DNA from: a beta proteobacterium AAP99
GTDB lineage: Bacteria > Pseudomonadota > Gammaproteobacteria > Burkholderiales > Burkholderiaceae_C
Assembly (NCBI GenBank): GCA_001295775.1
Contig: LJIA01000009.1
Coordinates: 42,216 to 106,215, forward strand
DNA: 64,000 nucleotides
Direction: 5' to 3'
Both the position numbers and the translations under genes were made by a program. The notes below the pieces were generated by a model, which made no database searches, was not told the DNA's origin, and saw only the letters and a program-made list of their open reading frames with translations. Each line of letters begins with the position of its first letter. Positions within the stretch are counted from its first letter, which is position 1. Shown here one piece after another: positions 17,826 through 26,811 of the stretch.

Positions 17826-20348
17826 TTGAACTCCAAGGCTGATTTCATCCGTAAGGACTGGTTCCTCGGATTGGTAGCGATCATCGGCGTACTGCTGATT
17901 GCCAATCTGACCAACGTGACCAAGCGCGTGGATGACTGGCTCTACGACGCCGCCGTTGCCAGCAACTCGAAAGCGCCGTCTGACCGCGTCGCGTACATCG
18001 CCATTGACGAGCGCTCGATCAACGCCATCGGGCGTTTCCCGTGGTCCCGAGACGTTCATGCGCGCTTCCTGGATCGCCTAGCGGCGGGTCAGCCCAAGAG
18101 CGTCGTCTACACGGTCGTGTTCTCCGAGGCACAACGAGATGCCGGCGCAGCTGTGCTCGATCAGCTCGGTGCGCTCTACGACACCGCCAAGACGCAATCG
18201 CTTCCCAGCCACCCGGCGCAAGGCACCATCGACCAGATGGGCGCGCTGATTGCGGAAGCTCGCAGCCGGCTGGATGCCGACGCCCAGCTGGCCGCCGCCA
18301 TCAAGCGCCTGGGCAAGGTCCAGCTTGGCGCGATCATGCAGCTTGGCGAGCCGCGAGGCCGACCGGACCCGCTGCCACCCTACGTACAGCCGTCTCTGAT
18401 CCCGGCGCAGCCGCAGCTGATCCCCACGCAATCCGTCAGCCTGCCGCTGCCCAGCATGGGCAGCGCCGCGACTGCGGTCGGACATCTCACCGTCGTCGAG
18501 GACACAGACGGATCGGTTCGGCGTTCAGCCGCGTTCCTGAACTATGCCGAACGGGCATTTCCGCACCTTGCAGTCGCATCGGTGGCGCATTACCTCAACC
18601 TGCCCATGTCGACTGTGTCGATGGGCACAGCGGGAGTTCAGCTCGGGCAGACGCTCCTGCCCTCCACGCCCGATGGCTTGATCCTCACACACTTCTACGC
18701 GCCGAACGATGGCCGTGCCGCGGTCGCACCGGACTCGTTTGCCGATGTGCTGAACGGCCAGGTCCCGGCAAGCAAGTTTGCGGGCAAGCTTGTCGTGGTC
18801 GGAGTCAGCGCCCCCGGGTTGGCCAACACCATGATCACGCCTGTCGGACTGCAGTCCCAGGGGGAGTACATGGCGCATGCGACGTCTGCGCTGCTCCAGG
18901 GTGACGTCTACACCCTGCCCGCCTGGCGGACCTGGGCGCAGATCGCGGTCGTGCTGTTCGTTGCGCTGTATCTCATCGTCCTGCTGCCGCGCCTGTCTGC
19001 CCTGCTGGGCGCAGGCTCGACTGCCGGCCTGGTCGTGGTTCTGATGGGGTTCTCGTGGTTCATGCTCAGTGCACGCATGACATGGATCCCCTTGATGCTG
19101 CCGGTTCTGCTTGTTGTTGTTGGTCATCTGGTGCTGACCACCAAGCGGTTTCTGGTGACCGAGCAGGGCAAGGAGCGAAGCGACACGGAGTCGGCAGAGT
19201 CCAACCGAATGCTCGCGCTGGCGTTCCAAGGGCAGGGCCAGCTTGACATGGCGTTCGACAAGTTCCGCCGTGTGCCGTTGGACGGCGTTCACGGTCCTGC
19301 GGTCATGGAGAATCTCTACAACCTCGGTCTGGACTTTGAGCGCAAGCGACAGTTCAACAAGGCCCAGGCTGTCTATGACTACATGGCCGGTCACGATCCG
19401 AATTTCAAGGATCTCGCTGAGCGCCGCAGTCGTGCGAAGTCCATGAGTGAAACCTTGATTCTGGGTGGCAGCGCCGGCCGAACCAACGCTTCGCTGATGA
19501 CGGGCCAGGTCGGTGTCGAGAAGCCGATGCTGGGTCGCTACGAGCTTGAGAAGGAGCTGGGCAAGGGCGCCATGGGTGTCGTGTACCAGGGCAAGGATCC
19601 AAAGATCGGTCGCACCGTCGCGATCAAGACCATGGCCTTGTCCCAGGAGTTCGAAGCCGACGAACTCAAGGAAGTGCGCGAGCGCTTTTTCCGCGAAGCG
19701 GAGACGGCCGGTCGACTCCAGCATCCAAACATTGTGACGATCTACGACGCCGGCGAAGAGCATGACCTCGCCTACATCGCGATGGAACTGCTGCGCGGCA
19801 AAGATCTCGTCCCCCACACGAAGCCAGACAACCTGCTGCCCGTCTCGACATCCGTGTCGATCGTGATACGTGTGGCCGAAGCGCTGGCCTACGCTCACGG
19901 CAATGGTGTCGTACATCGCGATGTGAAGCCGGCCAACATCATGTACGAACCAGCTTCTGGTGCAGTCAAAGTCACCGACTTCGGCATCGCGCGCATCACC
20001 GATTCGTCCAAGACCAAGACGGGCATGGTGCTGGGCACGCCGAGCTTCATGTCGCCCGAACAACTGTCCGGACAGAAGATCGATGGCCGCAGCGACCTCT
20101 TTTCCCTCGGCGTGACCCTGTATCAGCTGCTAACAGGAAAGCTGCCGTTCGTTGGCGAGTCGATGGCACAGCTCATGTACAAGATCGCCAATGAACCGAC
20201 GCCAGATCCTCGGCTTGTGAACCCTCAGATACCTGCCGGGCTGGCGGCCGTCATTCAGCGCGCCACCACAAAGGATCCCGATCAACGCTACGCGACTGGC
20301 GAACAGATGGCAGCCGACCTCAAGCGGGTCATGGCGGGGCCGCAATGA
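17826..20348 (+). CDS. CHASE2-domain serine/threonine protein kinase
   Basis: An 840-residue transmembrane kinase. An N-terminal helix (about 13-29) leads to an extracytoplasmic CHASE2 sensor (about 30-365; VAYIAIDERSINAIGRFPWSR is typical). Helices follow at about 370-388, 395-413 and 418-436, then a linker with TPR-like sequence (460-530), and a cytoplasmic kinase domain (571-835). The kinase has a Gly loop GKGAMGVV, catalytic Lys601, HRDVKPANI with Asp699, and DFG Asp718, so it should be active. The start is TTG at 17826 with GAGGGAG upstream; no better ATG exists. The stop overlaps the next gene's start by ATGA. With the phosphatase, FHA protein and cyclase downstream it forms a signalling cluster. 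Confidence 0.93.
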   Translation: MNSKADFIRKDWFLGLVAIIGVLLIANLTNVTKRVDDWLYDAAVASNSKAPSDRVAYIAIDERSINAIGRFPWSRDVHARFLDRLAAGQPKSVVYTVVFSEAQRDAGAAVLDQLGALYDTAKTQSLPSHPAQGTIDQMGALIAEARSRLDADAQLAAAIKRLGKVQLGAIMQLGEPRGRPDPLPPYVQPSLIPAQPQLIPTQSVSLPLPSMGSAATAVGHLTVVEDTDGSVRRSAAFLNYAERAFPHLAVASVAHYLNLPMSTVSMGTAGVQLGQTLLPSTPDGLILTHFYAPNDGRAAVAPDSFADVLNGQVPASKFAGKLVVVGVSAPGLANTMITPVGLQSQGEYMAHATSALLQGDVYTLPAWRTWAQIAVVLFVALYLIVLLPRLSALLGAGSTAGLVVVLMGFSWFMLSARMTWIPLMLPVLLVVVGHLVLTTKRFLVTEQGKERSDTESAESNRMLALAFQGQGQLDMAFDKFRRVPLDGVHGPAVMENLYNLGLDFERKRQFNKAQAVYDYMAGHDPNFKDLAERRSRAKSMSETLILGGSAGRTNASLMTGQVGVEKPMLGRYELEKELGKGAMGVVYQGKDPKIGRTVAIKTMALSQEFEADELKEVRERFFREAETAGRLQHPNIVTIYDAGEEHDLAYIAMELLRGKDLVPHTKPDNLLPVSTSVSIVIRVAEALAYAHGNGVVHRDVKPANIMYEPASGAVKVTDFGIARITDSSKTKTGMVLGTPSFMSPEQLSGQKIDGRSDLFSLGVTLYQLLTGKLPFVGESMAQLMYKIANEPTPDPRLVNPQIPAGLAAVIQRATTKDPDQRYATGEQMAADLKRVMAGPQ

Positions 20349-21202
20349 CGGATCGCCAGGTCGTGCCTGCACGCAAACCCGTTCCGCGCGCCCAGAAACT
20401 GCGGCTCACGGCCGCGCTGCGCTCGCATCCCGGGATGGTCAGATCCCACAATGAGGACTCGATCGCGGCATCGGTCGAAGAAGGCCTGTTTGTGCTGGCT
20501 GACGGCATGGGCGGCTACAACGCGGGTGAAGTCGCCTCAGGGATGGCCACCACCCTGCTGCGATCTGAACTTGAGCGCGACTTGAGGAAGTGGCGCACCG
20601 AACTGCAGCGCGATGGTGTCGCGCGCGTTCAGGCACTGCTGACCACCCGCGTCGCGCAAGCCAACCAGGCCATTTATCACGCGGCGCATCACCAGCCGCA
20701 ATACGAAGGCATGGGTACGACCCTGGTCGTAGCGGTGTTCTCCGGGCACACACTGAGTGTGGCGCATCTTGGTGACTCGCGCTGCTACAGATGGCGCGAC
20801 GGCAGGCTAGAGCAGATCACGCGCGATCACTCATTGCTGCAGGAGCAGATGGACGCCGGTCTGATCACGCCGGAAATGGCGGCGATGTCGCGCAACAAGA
20901 GCCTCGTGACGCGGGCGCTCGGCGTGGACCCGGAAGCGGATCTCGAGATCAACAACCATGAGGTTCGTGCAGGCGACGTCTACCTCATGTGCTCGGATGG
21001 GCTCAGCGACATGGTGGAAGACCATGACATAGCGGGTGTCTTCCAGGCGTTGTCGCAAAACCTCGACGCAAGCGCCGATGCGCTAGTGCAAATGGCGAAC
21101 GAGGCAGGCGGGCGCGATAATATTTCTGCAATTCTTGTCCGCGCCGAGCCTGTCGAGGCCCCGGACGGGATCGTTTCGCGGTTCTTTCAATGGCTGAAGT
21201 AG
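20345..21202 (+). CDS. PP2C-family protein serine/threonine phosphatase
   Basis: A 285-residue soluble PP2C (Stp1/PrpC type). The metal-binding motifs are intact: FVLADGMGGYNAGEVAS, HLGDSRCYRWRDG, CSDGLSDMV and GGRDNISAILV. It most likely reverses phosphorylation made by the upstream CHASE2 kinase, as in other bacterial kinase/phosphatase pairs. The start codon overlaps the kinase stop (ATGA), which implies coupled translation. The last residues, RFFQWLK, are amphipathic. Confidence 0.95.
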   Translation: MTDRQVVPARKPVPRAQKLRLTAALRSHPGMVRSHNEDSIAASVEEGLFVLADGMGGYNAGEVASGMATTLLRSELERDLRKWRTELQRDGVARVQALLTTRVAQANQAIYHAAHHQPQYEGMGTTLVVAVFSGHTLSVAHLGDSRCYRWRDGRLEQITRDHSLLQEQMDAGLITPEMAAMSRNKSLVTRALGVDPEADLEINNHEVRAGDVYLMCSDGLSDMVEDHDIAGVFQALSQNLDASADALVQMANEAGGRDNISAILVRAEPVEAPDGIVSRFFQWLK

Positions 21203-21251
21203 TCTGCCGACGGGTTCTGCGGCGCGCTGAGAATTACTGGGAGTGAGGTCG

Positions 21252-22007
21252 ATGCCAAAGGTCATCCTGTCAATGGATGGGCAGGTACTCAATGAATACG
21301 CGCTGGTGAAGGAGCGGACGACGATCGGGCGTCGTCCGCACAACGACATCGCCATCGACAACCTCGCCATCAGCGGCGAACACGCAGTCATCGTCACGAT
21401 TCTCAACGACTCGTTCCTTGAGGATCTGGGATCGACCAATGGGACGATGGTCAATGGTGTGCCGGTCAAGAAGCACTTCCTGCAGACCGGCGACACGATT
21501 GAGCTGGGCAAGTACAGCCTGAAGTTCATGGGCGAGCAGTCCGGTCGCGGAGCCGGTGACGATGCGTTCGAGAAGACGCAGATTCTGCGCCCGGCCGCTG
21601 CCAAGCCGGCCCCGGAAGTTGCGCCTGCTGCGCCGATCCGGCCGATGAATGCCACCCAGGAGATCCCCAGCGGTTTGCCTCCGATGCCGCCGCTGGATGA
21701 GCCGATGCCCGATACGATTTCGCCGCGTATTGCGCCGTCCGCCACGCGTCAGGGCGTCATTCAGGTGCTGAGCGGTGGAAACGCCGGCAGAGAGATGCCG
21801 TTGACGAAGCCCATCACCACGCTGGGACGTCCTGGCGTCCAGGTGGCTGTGATCGCCAAGCGCCCCGATGGCTACTTCCTGACGCATGTCGAGGGCACCA
21901 GCTACCCGAGCCTGAACGGCATGCCCGTGTCCACTGAGGCCAAGCTCCTGCACGAGCACGACATCATCGAGCTCGCCGGTGTGAAGCTCGAGTTCTTCTA
22001 CCGCTAG
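21252..22007 (+). CDS. Protein with two FHA-like domains
   Basis: About 251 residues. The first FHA domain (about 22-95) has TTIGRRPHNDIAIDN, SGEHAVI and LGSTNGTMVNG, so the phosphothreonine-binding Arg, Ser-x-x-His and Thr-Asn-Gly residues are present. A Pro/Ala-rich linker follows. A second, degenerate FHA-like fold spans about 155-251 (TTLGRPGVQVAVIAK, then SYPSLNGMPV and HDIIELAGVKLEFFY) and lacks the SGEH motif. FHA domains bind phosphothreonine, so the likely partner is a substrate, or the autophosphorylated form, of the CHASE2 kinase two genes upstream. The start at ATG 21252 has GAGG just upstream. Confidence 0.9.
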   Translation: MPKVILSMDGQVLNEYALVKERTTIGRRPHNDIAIDNLAISGEHAVIVTILNDSFLEDLGSTNGTMVNGVPVKKHFLQTGDTIELGKYSLKFMGEQSGRGAGDDAFEKTQILRPAAAKPAPEVAPAAPIRPMNATQEIPSGLPPMPPLDEPMPDTISPRIAPSATRQGVIQVLSGGNAGREMPLTKPITTLGRPGVQVAVIAKRPDGYFLTHVEGTSYPSLNGMPVSTEAKLLHEHDIIELAGVKLEFFYR

Positions 22008-22062
22008 GCGCACGGCTACCGAAAGCCGTGCTGCCGGGTCGACCGGAGTCACCCACGAGACC

Positions 22063-24348
22063 ATGGGCAGCGCTGCGCAGCATCCATCGCAAATCGGGTT
22101 GTGGCTGCGCCTCGGGCTGGCTCTGGTGCTTACGGCTGTGTTCATCGTCCACGCGGCGGAGTGGCAGGGGCGCTTTGGATGGCTTGAGGCACTCGACCAT
22201 CAGGTCCATGACTGGCGCCTGACCGCTTTTGCGGAGTCTGCGCAGGACGAGCGGATCGTCATCGTGGACATCGACGAGAAAAGCCTTGCCGCCATCGGCC
22301 GTTGGCCCTGGCCCCGCGAGACGGTGGCTTTGCTTGCGCAGCGTCTCGTCAACGAGCAGGAGGCCGCCGTGGTCGGCTTCGACGTGGTGTTCTCTGACCG
22401 TGAGCTGGGTGCGGACCCCGAACGGCTACGGACACTCGTCGCGCGCAGCGGCGATGCCGGCGCTCGCAGCGCGGTTGACCAGATTGCCCCGCTGCTGGAC
22501 ACGGACGCGCTGCTCGCGCAGGCGTTTGCCGGCCGTCCGGTTGTCCTTGGCTACTACTTCTCCCAGGGCGAGCCGCCGCGCCAGGATGGCCAGTTGCCTG
22601 TGGCGAGCCTCTCTCTGACGGAGCTGCGCGCGCCCCAGGTGGCGCTGCCGCGTTTCAACGGCTTCGTTGGCAATCTGCCAGTGATCGCCAAGTCCGCGGC
22701 GTCTGCCGGGCACTTCAACATGATCGCGGATCAGGACGGCGTGCTGCGCCGCGTCCCCATGATCGTTGAACACCAGGGGCAGCTTTACGAATCGCTTTCG
22801 ATCGCCATCGTGCGCCAGGCGCTGGGCCAGCCTGCACTCGTGCCCGGCCTGTCTCCCGAGCGCTGGGTGCCGAGTGCCTACTCGGGGCTGGAGTCCCTGG
22901 AATTGGTTGCAGGCGGGCGCACGGTGGTGAGCATCCCCGTTGACCGCCACGGTCGGACGCTCATTCCGTTCCGTGCCGTACCTTCAGACTCCAACCGCAG
23001 CCGCGGCTACCGCTGGATCTCTGCTGCAGACGTGCTGAAGGGCGCTATTCCGCCAGCAAGTCTCAAGGGCCGCGTGGTGCTTGTAGGTACCAGTGCGCCG
23101 GGGCAGGGCGACTTGCGCCTGACGCCGCTGTCCGCCTCCATGCCCGGGGTCGAGGTCCACGCCAACCTGATCAGCGGCATGCTCGACGGCAGGCTTCCGG
23201 CCGCGCCTCCCTATCTGCTGGGTGCGGAGGTCTTGCTGCTCTTGCTGACCTTTGCCGTGCTGGGCGTCGTCGTGCCGTTTGTGTCGCCTTGGGTGGCGAC
23301 GAGCATGACCATTGCCACCATTGCAGGCCATGTGGGCATCAACCTGTTCGTCTACCGCGGCGCCGGTATCGCAATGCCGCTTGCCGCCGTGTTGTGCCTC
23401 TCGGTGGCCTTGTTCCTGCTGCACAGCACCTGGGGTTACTTCGTCGAGACGCGCGGCCGTCGCAAGCTGAACGAACTGTTCCGCGCCTACGTGCCGTCGC
23501 AGCTGGTCCAGGTGATGAATGATGACCCGGACAAGTACTCCGTGAAAGGCCTGCTGGCGGGCAAATCCGCGGAAATCACGGTGCTCTGCGCTGAGATCCA
23601 GGACTTCAACGCGCTGATCGAACGCTTGCCGCCCACCGAACTGGCCGCGCTCATGAATCAGTATCTGACTGCGGTGTCAGCGGAAATCCTCGCGCACGGC
23701 GGCACGCTGGACAAATACATCGGCGATCAGGTGCACGCGTTCTGGGGCGCCCCCGTGGCTGATCCGCAAGATGCCGCTCGGGCGGTGGCGGCGGCGCAAG
23801 CCATGCGCAAGGCCGTGCTTGAACGTGTGAACCCAAGCTTTGCGCAGCGCGGCTGGCCCGAGCTGAAGCTGGGTATCGGCATCAACACCGGCAATATGGT
23901 TGTGGGGGACCTCGGATCGGTTCAGCGGCGCGCATACACCGTGATCGGCAAGGCCGCCAACGCGGGGCAGCGGTTCAGCGGCCTGGCGCGCCTGTATGGC
24001 GTCAGCATCGTCGTCGGGGAGGTCACGCGCCGCGCGTGCCCTGATCTTGTCTGGCGCGAACTCGATCGCATTCGTACCCGCGCCGATTCGACACCGACCT
24101 CGCTCTACGAACCGCTCGGTGCGGTCTCGGACGTGCCTGAAGCGGAGCAGTCAGTCATTCCGCTGTGGCAGCAGTTTCTTCGGCTGTACCGCACGGCGCA
24201 ATTCGACGCCGCCGAGATCCAGCTCAACCAGATCCGCCAGCGCGGCGAGTCTGCGCTGCAGAGCCTGTACGTCAACCGTCTCGCCGCCTTGCGGCAAACT
24301 CCGCCGGACGTGGGCTGGGACGGCGTGGCGATGGTGCGTGATCGGTAA
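22063..24348 (+). CDS. CHASE2-domain class III nucleotide cyclase-like protein
   Basis: A 761-residue membrane protein: an N-terminal helix (about 12-30), a CHASE2 sensor (about 35-380; IVIVDIDEKSLAAIGRWPWPRE), helices at about 385-405, 411-430 and 437-455, then a cyclase catalytic domain (about 500-690). The fold is clear (GTLDKYIGDQVHAFWGAP, GIGINTGNMVVGD, YTVIGKAANAGQRF). Two key positions differ from active adenylate cyclases. The first metal-binding Asp is Glu511 (VLCAEIQDF), and the base-specifying Asp of IGD is Lys630 (IGKAAN). Asp555, Asn633 and Arg637 are kept. It may be a weak, altered or non-catalytic receptor. The CHASE2 domain, shared with the kinase upstream, suggests a common cue. 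Confidence 0.9.
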   Translation: MGSAAQHPSQIGLWLRLGLALVLTAVFIVHAAEWQGRFGWLEALDHQVHDWRLTAFAESAQDERIVIVDIDEKSLAAIGRWPWPRETVALLAQRLVNEQEAAVVGFDVVFSDRELGADPERLRTLVARSGDAGARSAVDQIAPLLDTDALLAQAFAGRPVVLGYYFSQGEPPRQDGQLPVASLSLTELRAPQVALPRFNGFVGNLPVIAKSAASAGHFNMIADQDGVLRRVPMIVEHQGQLYESLSIAIVRQALGQPALVPGLSPERWVPSAYSGLESLELVAGGRTVVSIPVDRHGRTLIPFRAVPSDSNRSRGYRWISAADVLKGAIPPASLKGRVVLVGTSAPGQGDLRLTPLSASMPGVEVHANLISGMLDGRLPAAPPYLLGAEVLLLLLTFAVLGVVVPFVSPWVATSMTIATIAGHVGINLFVYRGAGIAMPLAAVLCLSVALFLLHSTWGYFVETRGRRKLNELFRAYVPSQLVQVMNDDPDKYSVKGLLAGKSAEITVLCAEIQDFNALIERLPPTELAALMNQYLTAVSAEILAHGGTLDKYIGDQVHAFWGAPVADPQDAARAVAAAQAMRKAVLERVNPSFAQRGWPELKLGIGINTGNMVVGDLGSVQRRAYTVIGKAANAGQRFSGLARLYGVSIVVGEVTRRACPDLVWRELDRIRTRADSTPTSLYEPLGAVSDVPEAEQSVIPLWQQFLRLYRTAQFDAAEIQLNQIRQRGESALQSLYVNRLAALRQTPPDVGWDGVAMVRDR

Positions 24349-24566
24349 CGGATCAGTTTGCGTTCCCTGACAATCGCCAAGATTTAGCAACAAGCCTGAC
24401 GAAAAATGTCAGAAGTCGGGCGTGTTGAGTCCTCAGAGCGCGTTCATTAGCGACCGAAAATCAGCAATTTTTTTATAGAAATCAATGAGTTAAGTTGTGG
24501 GCTTGCCGTTCGCTAATACACCGTCAAGACCGCTTGGGTCCTAGTCCAATCTCTCAGGAGCTTTCC

Positions 24567-25088
24567 ATGCAACGTATGCAAAAGGGTTTCACCCTCATCG
24601 AACTGATGATCGTGGTTGCGATCATCGGCATTCTGGCCGCTATCGCCATTCCCCAGTACCAGAACTACACCATCCGCGCTCGCGTCTCTGAAGGTCTGAG
24701 CGTTGCTGGTGGTGCCAAGACCGCTGTGTCTGAAACGTACAGCGCACGTTCTGGCGAAGCGATTGCTGCTTACGCTGGTACCGATGCCGCTGTTGCTGGC
24801 TCGTTCGGTTTCGAATTCACGCCTACCCGTGACGTCGCCTCCGTCGCCATCGCTGAAGTAACCGCTGGTGCTACGCCCGCCGTGGGCGATGGCCGCATCA
24901 CCATCACGTTCAGCACGACCTTCGCCGTTCCTGGCATGGTTCTGCGTCTGACCCCGGGTTCGGGCACGCCTGGTGCGACCGGCGTCCCGACCGTGGGTAT
25001 GCGTCCGGGCAACCCGATCGTCTGGGGTTGCGATGCCAACAACGTTCCCGCGAACTTCAAGTACGTTCCGGCCAACTGCCGCAGCTAA
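24567..25088 (+). CDS. pilA: Type IV pilin (PilA/PilE type)
   Basis: A 173-residue prepilin. The leader MQRMQKG is followed by [20 protein letters not shown], the class IVa N-terminus. PilD cleaves after Gly and methylates Phe, and Glu5 of the mature form is present. The body ends in a disulfide-forming pair (CDANNV...NCRS). The mature region is Gly/Thr/Pro-rich with short repeats around [16 protein letters not shown] chose ATG 24567, which has AGGAG seven bases upstream; the frame is open to 24495. It has its own terminator at 25106 and a pilin accessory gene after it, so it is likely the major pilin or a minor variant. Confidence 0.95.
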   Translation: MQRMQKGFTLIELMIVVAIIGILAAIAIPQYQNYTIRARVSEGLSVAGGAKTAVSETYSARSGEAIAAYAGTDAAVAGSFGFEFTPTRDVASVAIAEVTAGATPAVGDGRITITFSTTFAVPGMVLRLTPGSGTPGATGVPTVGMRPGNPIVWGCDANNVPANFKYVPANCRS

Positions 25089-25105
25089 GCTAGATTTCTA
25101 GCGAT

Positions 25106-25137
25106 ACAAGGGCCGCCTAGTGCGGCCCTTGTGTTTT
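25106..25137 (+). terminator. Rho-independent terminator of the pilin gene
   Basis: ACAAGGGCCGC and GCGGCCCTTGT pair perfectly over 11 bp with a CTAGT loop, followed by GTTTT. It lies 17 bp past the pilin stop, so the accessory gene downstream is reached only by read-through or its own promoter. Confidence 0.9.
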
Positions 25138-25156
25138 GGGTGAACAAGAAATTCTC

Positions 25157-25918
25157 ATGTCTGGTATGCGCGATCGACTTTTTGCCGGCTTGGTTCACTT
25201 TGGCGCCTCGTGTGCAGTGGCACTGTGCGCTGCGGCGCTGGTGTTCTGGGTCTGGTACCCCGGCATTCTCAGCCGGGCGCAGGGGATCGGGACAATTTTC
25301 GGCATCGTGGTTGCCGTGGATGTCGTGCTGGGGCCCATTCTTACGATCCTGGTGTTCAACCGGGCCAAGAAGTCCTTGCGCCTTGATCTTGCGGTGATCG
25401 TGGTCATCCAGCTGGCAGGCCTGGCCTACGGCCTGAACACGGTGGCGACGGCACGGCCGGCGTACATCGTGTTCAACAAGGATCGTTTCGATGTCGTCAG
25501 GGCGCTGGATCTGGATGCCGCCAGCCTGACGCGCGCGCGCGAGGCCAACAACACGCTGGCGGAAGCCAGCTGGTTCGGCCCGCGGTGGGTGGGCGCGGTC
25601 GAGTCAACTGACAGCAAGCGCGCCAAGGAGATCCTGTTCACCGCAGCCGCTGGCGGCCCGGATTGGCCGCAACTGCCTGAACTCTACGTGCCCCTGGAGC
25701 GCGTCACCGGCACGATCCAGCAGCGGCTGAGATCGATCACGGTGCTCGAAAGCGCGAATCGCGACGACGTCGAGGCTGTGAGAGCCTTGCAGGCTCGCTT
25801 TCCTGATGCGACTGCGGGCTTCCTGCCAGTGCGAGCCCAGATTCGTGACGTGGTCGCCATCGTGGACCGCAAGACCGGCCAGGTTCTGGAGCTCGTCGAC
25901 CTCCGGCCCGTGTGGTAG
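25157..25918 (+). CDS. TfpX/TfpZ-type pilin accessory protein
   Basis: About 253 residues. Four membrane helices in the first third (about 10-100; LVFWVWYPGILSRAQGIGTIF, then VDVVLGPILTILVF) are followed by a soluble domain with AYIVFNKDRFDVVRALDLD and LPELYVPLER. This pattern matches TfpX/TfpZ, inner-membrane accessory proteins needed for export or stability of particular type IV pilins in Pseudomonas and relatives, and the position directly after a pilin gene fits. The start is taken at ATG 25157, past the pilin terminator; an upstream TTG at 25136 would lie inside that terminator. Confidence 0.85.
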   Translation: MSGMRDRLFAGLVHFGASCAVALCAAALVFWVWYPGILSRAQGIGTIFGIVVAVDVVLGPILTILVFNRAKKSLRLDLAVIVVIQLAGLAYGLNTVATARPAYIVFNKDRFDVVRALDLDAASLTRAREANNTLAEASWFGPRWVGAVESTDSKRAKEILFTAAAGGPDWPQLPELYVPLERVTGTIQQRLRSITVLESANRDDVEAVRALQARFPDATAGFLPVRAQIRDVVAIVDRKTGQVLELVDLRPVW

Positions 25919-25922
25919 CGGC

Positions 25923-26438
25923 CTAATCCGCCCGCCAATCCCCGCTCTTGCCCCCCGTCTTCTCGGCCAGACGCAGATCGGACACCATCATCCCCCGATC
26001 CACCGCCTTGACCATGTCGTAGATGGTCAGCAGGGCGGTGGAGCAGGCGCAGAAGGCCTCCATTTCCACGCCGGTTTGCGCGAGTGTTTCGACCGTCGCT
26101 GTGCAGTGCACGCCGGGCAGCGCGTCATCCATGTCGAAGGTCACGGCAGCGCGGGTGATGGGGATCGGGTGGGCCAGCGGGATCAGGTCGCTGGTTTTCT
26201 TGGCGCCTTGGATGCCGGCGATGCGCGCGATGCCCAGCACATCGCCCTTCTTGGCGGTGCCCGACGCAATGAGTGCGAGGGTCTCGGGTTGCATGCGGAT
26301 GCTGCCGCGGACCACCGCCACCCGCTTGGTGATCGCCTTGCCGGACACGTCCACCATGTGTGCCTGGCCCTCTCCATCGAAGTGGGTCAGCGGGCCAGGT
26401 GCGGCGTCAGCGGGTGGGGCGTTGTTCGGGTCGCTCAT
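25923..26438 (-). CDS. moaC: Cyclic pyranopterin monophosphate synthase MoaC
   Basis: A 171-residue protein of the molybdenum-cofactor pathway, making cyclic pyranopterin monophosphate from the MoaA product. Family blocks are clear: [31 protein letters not shown], and [16 protein letters not shown] with the conserved Lys and Asp. An N-terminal Pro/Ala/Asp tail of about 15 residues is extra. It converges with the pilin accessory gene, the two stops being only a few bases apart, and no other moa gene is nearby. Confidence 0.97.
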   Translation of the reverse strand: MSDPNNAPPADAAPGPLTHFDGEGQAHMVDVSGKAITKRVAVVRGSIRMQPETLALIASGTAKKGDVLGIARIAGIQGAKKTSDLIPLAHPIPITRAAVTFDMDDALPGVHCTATVETLAQTGVEMEAFCACSTALLTIYDMVKAVDRGMMVSDLRLAEKTGGKSGDWRAD

Positions 26439-26811
26439 GAGGGCTCGATGGGCTGGTCGGTCAGACGTGCATCATGCCAAAGCTTGCGCAGTACTTCGCG
26501 CCAAAGCGAGCGTTTTGTGCCGTCCGGACGCGCCCTTGCTTCTGACGGCAGGACGTTTCAGCGCGGGCTGCTCTGAATCTGCAGCCCTCGGAACTTCTGC
26601 CTATCGGGTGGCCAAAGCCTGAGGGCCTGCCGATCCGTACTCGTTTCCGCGGTCTGGCGCGCCGCCTGCTGCGCTGCAGCGTCCAGCCCATGCATTAATG
26701 TTGACCGCGCCCAGCCGTAGGCCGTGAGCCGCGGGCAATGTCTCGACAAGTTCGCAAGCCACGCACAAGCCGCGTATTCAAGCTGTAAACCTTCTCTCAC
26801 AACGGAAGCGC
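26439..26811. other. Divergent intergenic region, moaC and M48 protease
   Basis: About 370 bp with no gene-like frame. It should contain promoters for both flanking genes. No convincing regulatory motif or repeat was recognised. Confidence 0.5.

Noticed and set aside
24480..24520. Possible sigma-54 promoter (GG-N10-GC) before the pilin gene
   Set aside because: GGCTTGCCGTTCGC has the right spacing, but the flanking consensus TGGCAC...TTGC is poorly matched, so it is not listed as a feature.
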